Positions 45,618-54,605 of a stretch of 64,000 nt of DNA are shown here, in pieces (positions within the stretch are counted from its first letter, which is position 1; every line of letters begins with the position of its first letter). Made by a program: the position numbers and the translations under genes. This stretch comes from Synechococcus sp. CS-1330 (GTDB taxonomy: Bacteria; Cyanobacteriota; Cyanobacteriia; PCC-6307; Cyanobiaceae). The stretch covers positions 89,607 through 153,606 of the forward strand of contig JAHLYR010000016.1 in NCBI GenBank assembly GCA_025128025.1. Direction: 5' to 3'. Under the pieces are notes generated by a model, which searched no databases, was not told the origin of the DNA, and saw only the letters and a list, made by a program, of their open reading frames with translations.

Positions 45618-46343
45618 CTATGGGGCGAGCCTGGCTTTATGCAAACGGCTCTTTTCATACCAGTCAGCAAATTGGGGTGTCCAAGCCTGCAGGTGGGGCC
45701 ACATCAATTCACAAAGTTCGCGAATTTCCTGCTGGGCATCGAGCTTGGCTCGCAGATCAAGGAAGTGCAGAAATGCCCGCAAGGTGAAGCTCACCACGAA
45801 ATGCTGGCGGTAGTCGAAGGGCAGGATGCCGCGGGCGTGCTCCTCGGCGAAGCCAGCCGACAAAAGGTCGCGGTAGCGAGCCGCCGCAGCACTGCAGAGC
45901 TCTAGATCTATGCAGCGCTGCTCTTCGGTATAGGCGTATTTTTTGCCTTGCCGGTCGCTATAGCTACCTACGGGCCGTAGATAGAACACCTCCTCCAGTT
46001 CCAGTTCACCATTGGCGGCCTTGCAGATGCGATCGCCGGTGTAGCGCATCGATTGCACGTCAAAGCTCACGCCCACCCGGTGGGTACGCGCTTGCTGCAT
46101 CACCGAGTGGGGAAACCAGCCAACGTTGAGCACGATTTGGGCGTGTTCTAAGGGGCCGTAGTGACCGCGCTCGCCGGCGAGAAGTCGTTTGATGCAAATC
46201 TCCCCTGCCTTGCTCTCCTCGGGCCAGCTGCTGGGATCTGCCGCCACAAAGCCCTCGCTGTAATCTTGATGCATTCCCGCATAAACGCACTGCTGTGGGT
46301 TGGGTGTGGCGGCGATCAGGGCAACGCGGAAACGGGAATCCAT
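45618..46343 (-). CDS. thyX: Flavin-dependent thymidylate synthase
   Basis: The 241-residue enzyme methylates dUMP using methylene-THF, FAD and NADPH. The nucleotide/flavin signature is the cyanobacterial variant RTHRVGVSFDVQSMRYTG. Other conserved parts are HYGPLEHAQIVLNV and FHFLDLRAKLDAQ-like LHFLDLRAKLDAQQEI near the end. ATG 46343 is preferred; a TTG at 46355 overlapping the thioredoxin stop is also possible. Confidence 0.95.
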   Translation of the reverse strand: MDSRFRVALIAATPNPQQCVYAGMHQDYSEGFVAADPSSWPEESKAGEICIKRLLAGERGHYGPLEHAQIVLNVGWFPHSVMQQARTHRVGVSFDVQSMRYTGDRICKAANGELELEEVFYLRPVGSYSDRQGKKYAYTEEQRCIDLELCSAAAARYRDLLSAGFAEEHARGILPFDYRQHFVVSFTLRAFLHFLDLRAKLDAQQEIRELCELMWPHLQAWTPQFADWYEKSRLHKARLAP

Positions 46344-46351
46344 GGCAGGCG

Positions 46352-46924
46352 TCAACCGTGGCTGCGGGGTCCGGCCATCGTGGCAGTACTGGGCTCCGCT
46401 GCCGCAACTTCGCCAGCGGGTTGGCTCAGGTTGCTGACGGCACCCACTCCGGCTAGGGGTGGCAGGGGTTCGCCGGCGATGAGGGCGCTGCTGAGGGCGC
46501 GCAATTCGTTGAGGCTGCGAGCGCCAATCGAGCGGCCCACCGCTTCACCGGCAGCATTGAACAGCTCTAGTTGGGGAATGCCGTTGACGTCGTAGCGCTC
46601 CAGCTCCGGCTGCCAGCGCGGATTGTCAACGTTGAGCAGCACCACATCGAGCTGGCCGCGGTGTTGGGCTTCGATCGTTTCCATCGCCGGAGCCATGGTG
46701 CGGCAGGCGTCGCACCAGTCGGCGTAGAACTCCACCAGCGTTGGCTTGCCATTGCGCAAGGCCACGGGTAGATCCAGGGATTGGCGCGCCAAGCGCTCCA
46801 GGGGAGCCTCCGGATTCAGTCCGCCCCGGAACCACAGCAGGCCCGCTGCCAGTAGGGCCGCCAGCACGACTAGCAGCAGCCTTTCGCTTGGCCCCAGGCC
46901 GGAATTCGGGGTGGAGTTGGTCAT
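46352..46924 (-). CDS. Membrane-anchored thioredoxin-like protein (TxlA/HCF164 type)
   Basis: From ATG 46924 the protein has 190 residues: an N-terminal transmembrane helix (LLLVVLAALLAAGLLWF), then a thioredoxin domain with the active site FYADWCDACR. It resembles TxlA/HCF164, which acts in thiol-disulphide control on the thylakoid lumen side and in cytochrome b6f assembly. A C-terminal tail of low complexity follows. thyX starts 8 bases after its stop. Confidence 0.88.
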   Translation of the reverse strand: MTNSTPNSGLGPSERLLLVVLAALLAAGLLWFRGGLNPEAPLERLARQSLDLPVALRNGKPTLVEFYADWCDACRTMAPAMETIEAQHRGQLDVVLLNVDNPRWQPELERYDVNGIPQLELFNAAGEAVGRSIGARSLNELRALSSALIAGEPLPPLAGVGAVSNLSQPAGEVAAAEPSTATMAGPRSHG

Positions 46925-46994
46925 GACTTCACTTTGCCAGTGCTTGCTAGCGTTTTGCGGAGGTGAGCGTGCTGTTCTCGCGAACCGGATCCTC

Positions 46995-47408
46995 GTGAAA
47001 CGGCGCCTCACCCTGCACTTTCCCCGCGAAGCGGTGCATCAGCCGATCACCTATCGGCTGGCGGTGGATTTCGATATCGCCGCCAAGATCCTGCGGGCCC
47101 AGATTTCCCCCAACCAGAGCGGCACCATGGTGGTGGAGCTCTCCGGTGACATAGACGAACTGACGGCGGCGGAGGCCTGGCTAGAAAGTCAGGGTCTCGG
47201 CCTCAACAGGGCCCCTGGTCAGATAGCCGTAGACAGCAGTCTCTGTGTCGACTGCGGCATCTGCTCGAGCGTTTGCCCCAGCGGCGCGCTCAGGCTGGCC
47301 CAGCCGGCTTGGCAGCTGCAATTTGATGCGCAACGCTGTTTGGTGTGCGAACAGTGCATTCCGAGTTGCCCTCTGGATGCGATTTCCCTAGTGCTGGCTC
47401 CCCCGTGA
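46995..47408 (+). CDS. NIL domain plus two [4Fe-4S] ferredoxin protein
   Basis: The 137-residue protein starts with GTG at 46995 (KRRLTLHFPREAVHQPI). An N-terminal NIL domain (about 1-75) is followed by two 4Fe-4S motifs, CVDCGICSSVCPSGA and CLVCEQCIPSCPLDA. NIL domains bind small ligands such as methionine in other proteins. Related cyanobacterial proteins are annotated as NIL-ferredoxins, sometimes linked to sulphur metabolism. Its stop overlaps the next start as GTGA. Confidence 0.9.
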   Translation: MKRRLTLHFPREAVHQPITYRLAVDFDIAAKILRAQISPNQSGTMVVELSGDIDELTAAEAWLESQGLGLNRAPGQIAVDSSLCVDCGICSSVCPSGALRLAQPAWQLQFDAQRCLVCEQCIPSCPLDAISLVLAPP

Positions 47409-47881
47409 AGGCGATGTTGCGTCTGCTGTTGCTGCCCTTGCGGGCGCCGATGCTGCTGGTGCTGGTGGTAATCGCCGTCTACGAGGGACTGCAGTGGAGC
47501 CAGCCGCTGGAGGGTGCGGCAGCGTCGGGGATGGGGCAGTTATCCAGCTTGTTCTGGTCACTTGACTGTCTCCACGCCTTGCTGGTGGTGGTGGTGTGCA
47601 CCATGCCCGACCTGCTGTTGCAGCGGATTTCCAATTTGATGGCCGCCAGTCGGGTGATGAGCCTGGTGATCAGCCTGTTGATCGTCACGGTGGGTGGCCT
47701 CTATCTGCTCCACCTCAAAGTGCTTACCAATGTGCTGATGCTTGGCACCACTGTGTTGTTGGCACGTCTCGATCTAGCCCGGATTCGGGTGGCACCCCCG
47801 CCGGTGCTGCTGGCAGGGGTGCTGGGGGTGCTGGTGTTGTCAGGGGCATGGGTGGGCCGCTGGCTGGCCAGCGGTGGTTAG
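47405..47881 (+). CDS. Four-helix membrane protein, unknown function
   Basis: From GTG 47405 (ATG 47414 possible) the protein has 158 residues and about four transmembrane helices; the largest loop holds the charged VEQ-poor segment SQPLEGAAASGMGQLSS. Conserved-looking is CTMPDLLLQRISNLMA. I do not recognise it. It is coupled to the NIL-ferredoxin (GTGA), suggesting a shared redox or assembly role (inference). Its stop overlaps the convergent lytic transglycosylase end by 4 bases. Confidence 0.75.
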   Translation: MKAMLRLLLLPLRAPMLLVLVVIAVYEGLQWSQPLEGAAASGMGQLSSLFWSLDCLHALLVVVVCTMPDLLLQRISNLMAASRVMSLVISLLIVTVGGLYLLHLKVLTNVLMLGTTVLLARLDLARIRVAPPPVLLAGVLGVLVLSGAWVGRWLASGG

Positions 47882-49920
47882 CAGCTAGTCAGGGGTCTCT
47901 GCTGGAAATTCCAAAGGTTGCCAAGCACTTTTTTGACGTAAAGCCTGGTTTCCGGGTAGGGGATGGCTTCTATCCATAGCTCCGGTTCCTGTTGCAGTTG
48001 GGGAGTCACCCAGCCGGCGGTGGCACCGGGACCGGCGTTGTAGCTGGCAGCCATCAGCACGGGGTTGCCCTGCCACTGGCCCAGCAGTTGCTTTAGGTAG
48101 AGCGCGCCTAGCTGGGCATTGCGGGCTGGGTCGGTGAGGGCATCGGCTGTCAGGGGCGTGACGGCCAGTTCGGCGGCGGTGGCTGGCATGAGTTGCAGCA
48201 AGCCGATGGCACCGGCGCCGGAGCTCACCCCCGGGCTGAAGCGCGATTCCTGTTTGGCTACGGCTGCCAGCAAGGTTGCCGGCACCCCGGCGGTTGCGCC
48301 AGCCTCCTCGAGCTCCGCCACGAAGCTGGCGGTTTGCAGGTCGCGCTCAAGCTGTTGGACCAGGTCGCAGTTTGCATTCAGCGGTAGGCGCAGGCTGGCT
48401 TGCTCGAGTTGGCCGAGTCCCATCCAGTGGTCTCCCACGGCCCGGCGTAGCCGGCCTTCCGCAATCAGCTCCTGGGGACTGGCGGGGGGGGAGCTCCGCC
48501 CCGTGCGCCAGTGCTCCCAGGCTTCCAGGGGTTGGTCCAGGCGCCAGAGCCGGTCGATCTGCCAGTCGCCGCTGCCCAGGGGGTGCCATCGGGGTTGCAC
48601 AAGGGCCGGGCTGCTGCGGGGATCGAGGTTGAGATCGCCGCGGCCTAGGCGCACCGCCGCCCGCCAGCCGTAGTAGCCGCCGGGATGCTGTTTGGTCAGA
48701 TCACTCCAGGTGCGTTGTGCTTTGGCGGTGGCGCCTTGCTGCTTCTGGCTGAAACCCAGCCAGAAGCGCTGGCGTCCCACCAGCCCCACCGGCAATTCGC
48801 GACCGATCGGCGCACTCAGCAGCGTTGTGGCCGTTGCCCATTGGCGCTTGAGCAGGGCCTGACGGGCTTGCTGCCACTGCAGTTCCCAGCTGGCTGGATC
48901 GTTGGGCCAGCGCTGAAGCACCGCCAGCGTCGCGCCGATGTCGCCACTCTCCATCGCCCGCCGCGCCCGCACCGGGGCCGTGTCTTGCAGGGCAGAGGGC
49001 AGCCCGTTCAGGGCCTGGAGAGCCCTGGGCCCGGGCTGTTCGCTCAGCAGGGCTGTGGCCTCGCTGGCTTGGTTGGAGCGCGGCGCGGCTTTGGCCAATT
49101 GCAGCAGCAGACTTTCGGCCTGGGCCTGCTGCTCGCTGCCGCCACCAAGCAGGGCTCGGCTGAGGGTTAGCTGGGTTTCTGGGCTCGGCGGACTGCCCTT
49201 GAGGCAGCTCAGGGCAGCGGCCGAGTCGCCTAGCTGGGCCAGGCCCCTTGCTAATTGGTCTCGCTGGCTAGTGGTGGCTGCTGCGGCCTTGCTTTGGCAG
49301 GCCTGGCGCAGGCGTGGCCCCGCACCGGGCCAGCGCACACCGTGACGGGCCAGGTGCAGGGATGCCTGGAGGCGATCTGCGTCGCTCGGGCCCGCCTCCA
49401 CGGCGGCCGCTAGGGCTGCGGGATGGGCGGCGAAGCGGCTGTGTAGTTTCTGCCGCAGCTGGGGCTGCTGCCGGCCCAGGGCATAAAGCCCATCGGCTGA
49501 GGCGGGGGTGTCGGGGAAGTGCCGCACAAGCTGCTGCCAGCGTTGCTGGGCGGCTGCCTGATCACCCAGGGCTTCGGCGGCCAGGGCATCGCGTTTAAGC
49601 ACCAGGGCTGCTAGCTCATCGCCACCCCAGCCCTGGCCGCGCAGCAACCGGCGCTCGCCGGCTAAGTCGCCTTTTGCCTGGCGCGGCTGCAGCAGCAAGC
49701 TGGCCTCTCGCCGCCGCTCCGGATCGGGCGAGAACCGCCGCAGGCGCTCCAGGGTTGGGGTGGGTGTGTTGGGGTCTGGCGCGGGAATCAGGGTCAGCAG
49801 TGCCCTGCCGCCCCCTAAGGCGGCACCGCTGCCCAAGCAGGTGAGGGCCAGCAGCAGGGGGAGGCGAGCCAAGGGCAATAGCGGCGCGGCCTCGGCATTC
49901 TGGGGAGGTGTGAATCCCAC
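47878..49920 (-). CDS. Lytic transglycosylase (SLT domain) with helical repeats
   Basis: The 680-residue protein has an N-terminal signal anchor (ARLPLLLALTCLGSGAALGG), a long alpha-helical, TPR-like middle (about 60-500), and a C-terminal SLT domain with the catalytic glutamate in AAVAKQESRFSPG, then GAIGLLQLMPATA and NAGPGATAGW. This is the Slt70-like plan; it cleaves peptidoglycan to anhydromuropeptides. The start is a GTG, 7 bases away from the divergent small gene. Confidence 0.88.
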   Translation of the reverse strand: MGFTPPQNAEAAPLLPLARLPLLLALTCLGSGAALGGGRALLTLIPAPDPNTPTPTLERLRRFSPDPERRREASLLLQPRQAKGDLAGERRLLRGQGWGGDELAALVLKRDALAAEALGDQAAAQQRWQQLVRHFPDTPASADGLYALGRQQPQLRQKLHSRFAAHPAALAAAVEAGPSDADRLQASLHLARHGVRWPGAGPRLRQACQSKAAAATTSQRDQLARGLAQLGDSAAALSCLKGSPPSPETQLTLSRALLGGGSEQQAQAESLLLQLAKAAPRSNQASEATALLSEQPGPRALQALNGLPSALQDTAPVRARRAMESGDIGATLAVLQRWPNDPASWELQWQQARQALLKRQWATATTLLSAPIGRELPVGLVGRQRFWLGFSQKQQGATAKAQRTWSDLTKQHPGGYYGWRAAVRLGRGDLNLDPRSSPALVQPRWHPLGSGDWQIDRLWRLDQPLEAWEHWRTGRSSPPASPQELIAEGRLRRAVGDHWMGLGQLEQASLRLPLNANCDLVQQLERDLQTASFVAELEEAGATAGVPATLLAAVAKQESRFSPGVSSGAGAIGLLQLMPATAAELAVTPLTADALTDPARNAQLGALYLKQLLGQWQGNPVLMAASYNAGPGATAGWVTPQLQQEPELWIEAIPYPETRLYVKKVLGNLWNFQQRPLTSC

Positions 49921-49927
49921 TTAGCTG

Positions 49928-50143
49928 GTGCGCCTGCCCTCCCTACCCCCCTATCTCTCCACCCTGCCTGGGGCTGAGCAGCGGTTGCGGGCCCTGCGGG
50001 TGTTGGCGGTATCGGGACTGGTGCTGCTGCTGCGCCCCTTTTGGCCATTGAGCTGGCTGCCCGGCTGGGTTGTTGGTGCGCTGCTGGTCTGGACGATTGG
50101 CGAACTGGTGCTCTGGATCTGGTGGCCCCGCCGCTGGCGCTGA
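49928..50143 (+). CDS. Small membrane protein, unknown
   Basis: A possible 71-residue protein starting with GTG at 49928. It has two hydrophobic stretches (LAVSGLVLLLRPFWPLSWL, VVGALLVWTIGELVLWIWW) and a basic end (PRRWR). It fits the gap between two divergent genes, but no motif is known. Confidence is moderate because coding evidence rests on hydrophobic pattern alone. Confidence 0.5.
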   Translation: MRLPSLPPYLSTLPGAEQRLRALRVLAVSGLVLLLRPFWPLSWLPGWVVGALLVWTIGELVLWIWWPRRWR

Positions 50144-50239
50144 AGTGGCTCCGGCCCCTACCTGGCCCAGGCCAGCCATGGCGAGCGCTTTGCAGCAGCC
50201 CACGTAACCTGACCACCACCGAGGCATCTGCTGCTGCCC

Positions 50240-51646
50240 ATGGCCGATCTGGCTCCCCATCCCGTTGGCCTGCCCCTGCGGGGTGGTGTGGCCGGTTTCG
50301 GGACCGATGGCATCCGCGGCCGGGTGGGTAACCAGGTGAGCCCGGCTTTGGCTTTGCAGGTTGGCTTCTGGTGCGGCCAGGTGTTGCCCCAGGGGGCGCC
50401 GGTGATCATCGGCATGGATTCCCGCAGCAGTGGCCCGATGCTGGTGGCGGCGCTTACCGCCGGGCTCACGGCTGCAGGTAGGCAGGTATGGACCCTGGGT
50501 CTATGCCCTACGCCAGCGATTCCTGGCGCCATTCGCCGTCTTGGCGCGGCTGGAGGTCTGATGGTGTCCGCTAGCCACAACCCCCCTGAAGACAACGGCA
50601 TCAAGGTGTTTGGCGCCTCCGGCGCCAAGCTGAGCCGCGGCCAGCAGCAGGCGATCGAGGCTGGGCTGCAGGGAGTTGGGGCTGGCCAGGCAGTAGGTGC
50701 TTCCGGCGGCTTCTTGGGCACAGGAGTGGTGCAGGACCGCCCCGATTTACTAGCCGACTACCAGCGGGCCTTGGTGGCGAGCGTGATGGGTCGGCGCCTG
50801 GAAGGTTGCAAGATTGTGCTGGACCTCTGTTGGGGCTCTGCTTCTGCCTGTGGCGAGGCGGCGTTTCGGGCCTTAGGCGCAGAACTCACCGTGTTGCACG
50901 GCAAGCCGGATGGAACGCGCATCAACGTGGATTGCGGCAGCACCCACCTCGAGCCGCTCAGGCGCGCGGTGCTGGAGATCGGAGCCAGCATGGGTTTTGG
51001 TTTCGATGGCGATGCAGATCGGATGCTGGCGGTGGATGGCCGGGGCCGGGTGGTGGATGGTGACCAGATCCTTTATCTGTGGGGATCGTCTCTGCTTGAT
51101 GCGGGCCAGTTGCCGGCCAATCGCATCGTCGCCACGGTGATGTCCAACCTCGGCTTTGAGCGTGCCTGGCAGGCCAAGGGAGGGGTGCTCGATCGCACCG
51201 CCGTTGGTGATCAATACGTCCACCAGGCGATGGAGCAGCTGGGCGCTGGCCTCGGTGGCGAGCAGTCGGGCCATATTTTGTCGGCCCGCCACGGCATGAG
51301 TGGCGATGGGCTGCTCACCGCTTTGCAGGTGGCCACGCTGTTGCACCGCAGTGGCCAATCACTGGCTGACTGGATGGATGGCAGTTTCAAGCCCTACCCC
51401 CAGACCCTGGTGAATGTGACGGTGCCAGACCGGCAACGGCGCCAGCAGTGGCAAGCCTGCGAGCCGCTGCGGCTCGCCGTGGAGCAGGCGGAGATTGCGA
51501 TGCAGGGACAGGGCCGGGTGCTGGTGCGCGCCAGTGGCACCGAACCGCTGCTGCGGGTCATGGTGGAGGCCGCCGATCAGCAGCTGGTGGACCACTGGTC
51601 AAGCCAGCTGGCCGCCGCAGCGGAGCAGCACCTCAACGCGGCCTAG
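50240..51646 (+). CDS. glmM: Phosphoglucosamine mutase
   Basis: The 468-residue phosphohexomutase converts glucosamine-6-phosphate to glucosamine-1-phosphate for UDP-GlcNAc. The GlmM-type start FGTDGIRGRVG, the phosphoserine loop MVSASHNPPEDNGIK, the metal loop FDGDADR and GGEQSGH are visible. It overlaps the convergent BadF-type kinase by 14 bases at the stops. Confidence 0.96.
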   Translation: MADLAPHPVGLPLRGGVAGFGTDGIRGRVGNQVSPALALQVGFWCGQVLPQGAPVIIGMDSRSSGPMLVAALTAGLTAAGRQVWTLGLCPTPAIPGAIRRLGAAGGLMVSASHNPPEDNGIKVFGASGAKLSRGQQQAIEAGLQGVGAGQAVGASGGFLGTGVVQDRPDLLADYQRALVASVMGRRLEGCKIVLDLCWGSASACGEAAFRALGAELTVLHGKPDGTRINVDCGSTHLEPLRRAVLEIGASMGFGFDGDADRMLAVDGRGRVVDGDQILYLWGSSLLDAGQLPANRIVATVMSNLGFERAWQAKGGVLDRTAVGDQYVHQAMEQLGAGLGGEQSGHILSARHGMSGDGLLTALQVATLLHRSGQSLADWMDGSFKPYPQTLVNVTVPDRQRRQQWQACEPLRLAVEQAEIAMQGQGRVLVRASGTEPLLRVMVEAADQQLVDHWSSQLAAAAEQHLNAA

Positions 51647-52610
51647 CTTCCAGACATTCCCGAGCCAGGCTTAGGGCTCCGCTGCAGGCATCTGCGGCGG
51701 GCATCTGTAGTTGGGCGCCTGGGCAGCATTCCTCAAGGCAGGCCTCCAGCCGGCGGCGCAGCAAGGCAAGGTGCTCCAGAGCTCCGCCCATGGGCCATAC
51801 CGGCGGGGCATTTAGCTGCAGCCGTGTGCAGATGGTGGCTGCCATTAGGGCCAGGGCCTGGGCGGAGCGCTCCACAACGGCGGCGGCGCCTGCATCACCC
51901 TCGCTGGCGGCGGCCGCCACCAGCGGTGCCAGGCGGGCAAAGCCCGCGGCCCCGAAGCCAGGCTCAACAACAAAAGCTTTGATGGCCTGAGCGGCATGGG
52001 GGTCGTCTGCGCTCACATTCAGTCCAGCCCAGATCCGGGTTCGCAGGGGCGAATCGGGCTGGCGTCCATCCGCCATCGCCAAGCTGAGGGCTAGGCCATC
52101 GCGGCCGATGTCCGTGGCCGAGCCAGCCCCATCGAGCAGCCAGCCCCAGCCGGAGCACCGGTGTTCCTGGCCTGCCGGATTGCGCCCAACGGCGATGGTG
52201 CCCGTGCCGCTGATGATCAGGATGCCTGCGCCGCCCTGCTGGTTGCCCATGGCTCCGCGCAGGGCAGTGCGCTCATCTCCCGTTACTACTACGCGCTCAA
52301 GGGGTAGTTGCAGGGCCGCGGCCGCCAGTTGCCGGCCCAACTCCTGGACGGAGCTGCCCACTTCGATGCCACTGGCGCCAATGCCGGCGGCTAGAAGGGG
52401 CGTGCCGGTGTGCGGCAGGTGCATGCGGGCCTGCGCCAGGCTGACTTGAAGGGCGTGGCGGAAGCGGGCGGGGCCGTCGGCTGCGGCCAGATGGCACACC
52501 CCAGGCCCCTGGCCTTCGCCCAGCAGCTCACCACTACAGGCATCGCTGAGGCGACAACTGGTGTGGGTTTGGCCGGCATCGAAGCCGGCAATCAGGCGTG
52601 GCTCAGCCAC
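51633..52610 (-). CDS. BadF/BadG-type sugar kinase, N-acetylglucosamine kinase-like
   Basis: The 325-residue protein has the actin/hexokinase ATPase motifs: AGFDAGQTHTSCRLSD (phosphate 1), IISGTGTIAVGRN (phosphate 2), then GWGWLLDGAGSATDIGRDG. This family includes GlcNAc and glucosamine kinases. Placement convergent with glmM fits amino-sugar recovery from peptidoglycan, possibly fed by the nearby lytic transglycosylase; this is inference. Its start overlaps the ictB-like end by 8 bases. Confidence 0.85.
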   Translation of the reverse strand: MAEPRLIAGFDAGQTHTSCRLSDACSGELLGEGQGPGVCHLAAADGPARFRHALQVSLAQARMHLPHTGTPLLAAGIGASGIEVGSSVQELGRQLAAAALQLPLERVVVTGDERTALRGAMGNQQGGAGILIISGTGTIAVGRNPAGQEHRCSGWGWLLDGAGSATDIGRDGLALSLAMADGRQPDSPLRTRIWAGLNVSADDPHAAQAIKAFVVEPGFGAAGFARLAPLVAAAASEGDAGAAAVVERSAQALALMAATICTRLQLNAPPVWPMGGALEHLALLRRRLEACLEECCPGAQLQMPAADACSGALSLARECLEARPR

Positions 52611-53913
52611 GGCCTTCGGCGCGGCTAGCTCCGGCCGCCAGGGTGGCGATGCAAAACCAGCCGCTCAGTTGCACCTCCGGCCGGAAAAAGATCGTGTCGG
52701 TGAGTCCCTGCACCGCGAGCCCCACAATTACGGCGATCGCCGCCAGGGCCGGCAGGCTGAAGCAGCTATCACTGCGCCAGAGACTGGTGGCGCTGCGCAG
52801 GCTGGCCAGCAGCAGTCCAATCCCGGCCAGCAGGCCAGGAATGCCGGCTTCCACCGCTAGCTCCAGGGGGATGGAGTAGGCGCTGAGCGCGTTGAACTTG
52901 GGTTGCTGAAACAGTGGATAGATCTGGTTAAAAGCGTCGTTGCCGGGGCCGATGCCAAGCCAAGGGCGGGCCTGGACCATATCCAGTGCCGCAAGCCAGA
53001 CGTTGATGCGGAAGTTGTTGGAGCTGTCTTGCCGGCCGGCCACCAGGCTCATCACCCGCACTCGCAGCGGCTCCACCTGGGTAACCAGCACCACGAGCAG
53101 GGCGGCGCCGCCTAGTAGCAGCAGCAGGGGAAACAGGCGCCGCCAGAGCAGGGGCCAGGCCCGGGTGGCGCGCACGGCTAGCAGCAGCAAGATCACTGCC
53201 GCCTCGGCCACCAAACCCATCCAGGCGCCGCGGCTGAAGGTGAGCACTAGGGCGGCTACCCCCAGCACCAGGGCAGTGAGGGCAAAGAGCTTGCTGGCTC
53301 GCCCCGGCCAGCGCAGCAGGGCCACGAGAGCTAGGGGCAGCACCGGCAGCAGGTACCCCGCCAGCAGGTTGGGGTTTTCGAGGGTGCTGTAGATGCGCAC
53401 CGTGCCATCGGCCACGGAGTTGGGGTCAGCCCAGCGGGCTAGTTCGCCGCTATCGCCGTAGAGCTGGCGGATGCCGATCACGCAGGTGACCAGGTTTCCA
53501 GCCAGCAGCGCCGCCACGATCCGGTCCCACCAGACCGGAGCCAGGGTAAGCAGTTGGCGCATCAGGGCGTAGACGCCCAGGTAGCTCACAAGTTTGACCA
53601 GCCCCTTGGCGGCGGCCAGGGGCACCGGTGAGAAACCTGTGGCCAGCAGGGCGATGGCCAGGATCCCCAGAATCCAGCGGTCGATCTCCACTAGAGGGCC
53701 AGGGGTAGTGGTTAGGGCCAGCAGTAGCCATAGGAGGCCACTGGCCAGCACCAGCAGGCTGAGGCCGCTGCGGGTTACCAGGGGCAGGCCAGCCATCAGG
53801 GCGCAGAGCACCAGGCCGGCTATCAGGGTTAGCTGGCGCCCCAGCGGACCACTGTCAGCGCGTTGCAGGCAGCCCTGCCAGCGCAGCAAAATTGGCATTG
53901 GGGGGGCGCTCAA
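52603..53913 (-). CDS. ictB: IctB family protein (O-antigen ligase-like, putative bicarbonate transporter)
   Basis: The 436-residue protein has about 12 transmembrane helices and the Wzy/O-antigen-ligase layout. Motifs such as [21 protein letters not shown] and [20 protein letters not shown] match the cyanobacterial IctB group, first described as inorganic carbon accumulation protein; direct transport is not established. It overlaps trmB upstream by ATGA and the kinase downstream by 8 bases. Confidence 0.87.
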   Translation of the reverse strand: MSAPPMPILLRWQGCLQRADSGPLGRQLTLIAGLVLCALMAGLPLVTRSGLSLLVLASGLLWLLLALTTTPGPLVEIDRWILGILAIALLATGFSPVPLAAAKGLVKLVSYLGVYALMRQLLTLAPVWWDRIVAALLAGNLVTCVIGIRQLYGDSGELARWADPNSVADGTVRIYSTLENPNLLAGYLLPVLPLALVALLRWPGRASKLFALTALVLGVAALVLTFSRGAWMGLVAEAAVILLLLAVRATRAWPLLWRRLFPLLLLLGGAALLVVLVTQVEPLRVRVMSLVAGRQDSSNNFRINVWLAALDMVQARPWLGIGPGNDAFNQIYPLFQQPKFNALSAYSIPLELAVEAGIPGLLAGIGLLLASLRSATSLWRSDSCFSLPALAAIAVIVGLAVQGLTDTIFFRPEVQLSGWFCIATLAAGASRAEGRG

Positions 53914-54605
53914 GGGGGTGCAGCCTGGCTTCGGGCCCGATTATCAACCGCTTCGAGCTGATCTTCCAGGTTGCGGTCGTTGCGTTGGTAGAGAACTCGG
54001 TAGACAGGCAACCCCTGACTCAGCACGTAGGTTTCGCGCTCGGTTGGCACCGCCAGGGGGTTGCCGGCACGCCAGGGGCGCCCATCTGCGGCCGGGCGAT
54101 CGAAGCCGCCGCTGGCCTCGATCAGCTGCACCATCGGCGTGATCACTCCCAGCACATCGCTCTGAATAAACAGCTCACGGCCCGGCCCCATCGCCTCCGC
54201 CAGGGCCAGCAGCAGGGCGGGCTGCAGCACCCGCCGCTTTTGATGCTTTTGCTTAAACCAGGGATCCGGAAACTGGATCGTCACCTGCAGCAGCAGCCCG
54301 GCGGGCAGGGCCGCCAGCCAGTCCTGCAGGCTGATGTTGGCGTTGCAGAACAGGTAGTGGAGGTTGCCGAGCCCCAGGGCCTGGCGGTCGGCTTCGGCGG
54401 CATCCACCAATGGCCGGCGGATTTCAACACCTAGATGGTTGCAGTTGGGCTGGTGCTGGGCCAGGGCCAGCAGGAAGCGGCCGCGGGCGCAGCCAATGTC
54501 GAGATGTAGAGGCAGCTCCGGCTGACTGAAAAGCTCGGCTAGCGGCGGCAGGGGCCGGGGTAGCTGGAAAAAGCGGCTGAGTGGATTGACGTGCTGGCGC
54601 ACCAT
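53910..54605 (-). CDS. trmB: tRNA (guanine-N7)-methyltransferase
   Basis: The 231-residue SAM-dependent enzyme methylates G46 of tRNA. Motif [17 protein letters not shown], then [22 protein letters not shown] are clear TrmB signatures. The start overlaps the FIST gene stop as TGATG and the stop overlaps the ictB-like start as ATGA. Normal length. Confidence 0.96.
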   Translation of the reverse strand: MVRQHVNPLSRFFQLPRPLPPLAELFSQPELPLHLDIGCARGRFLLALAQHQPNCNHLGVEIRRPLVDAAEADRQALGLGNLHYLFCNANISLQDWLAALPAGLLLQVTIQFPDPWFKQKHQKRRVLQPALLLALAEAMGPGRELFIQSDVLGVITPMVQLIEASGGFDRPAADGRPWRAGNPLAVPTERETYVLSQGLPVYRVLYQRNDRNLEDQLEAVDNRARSQAAPP

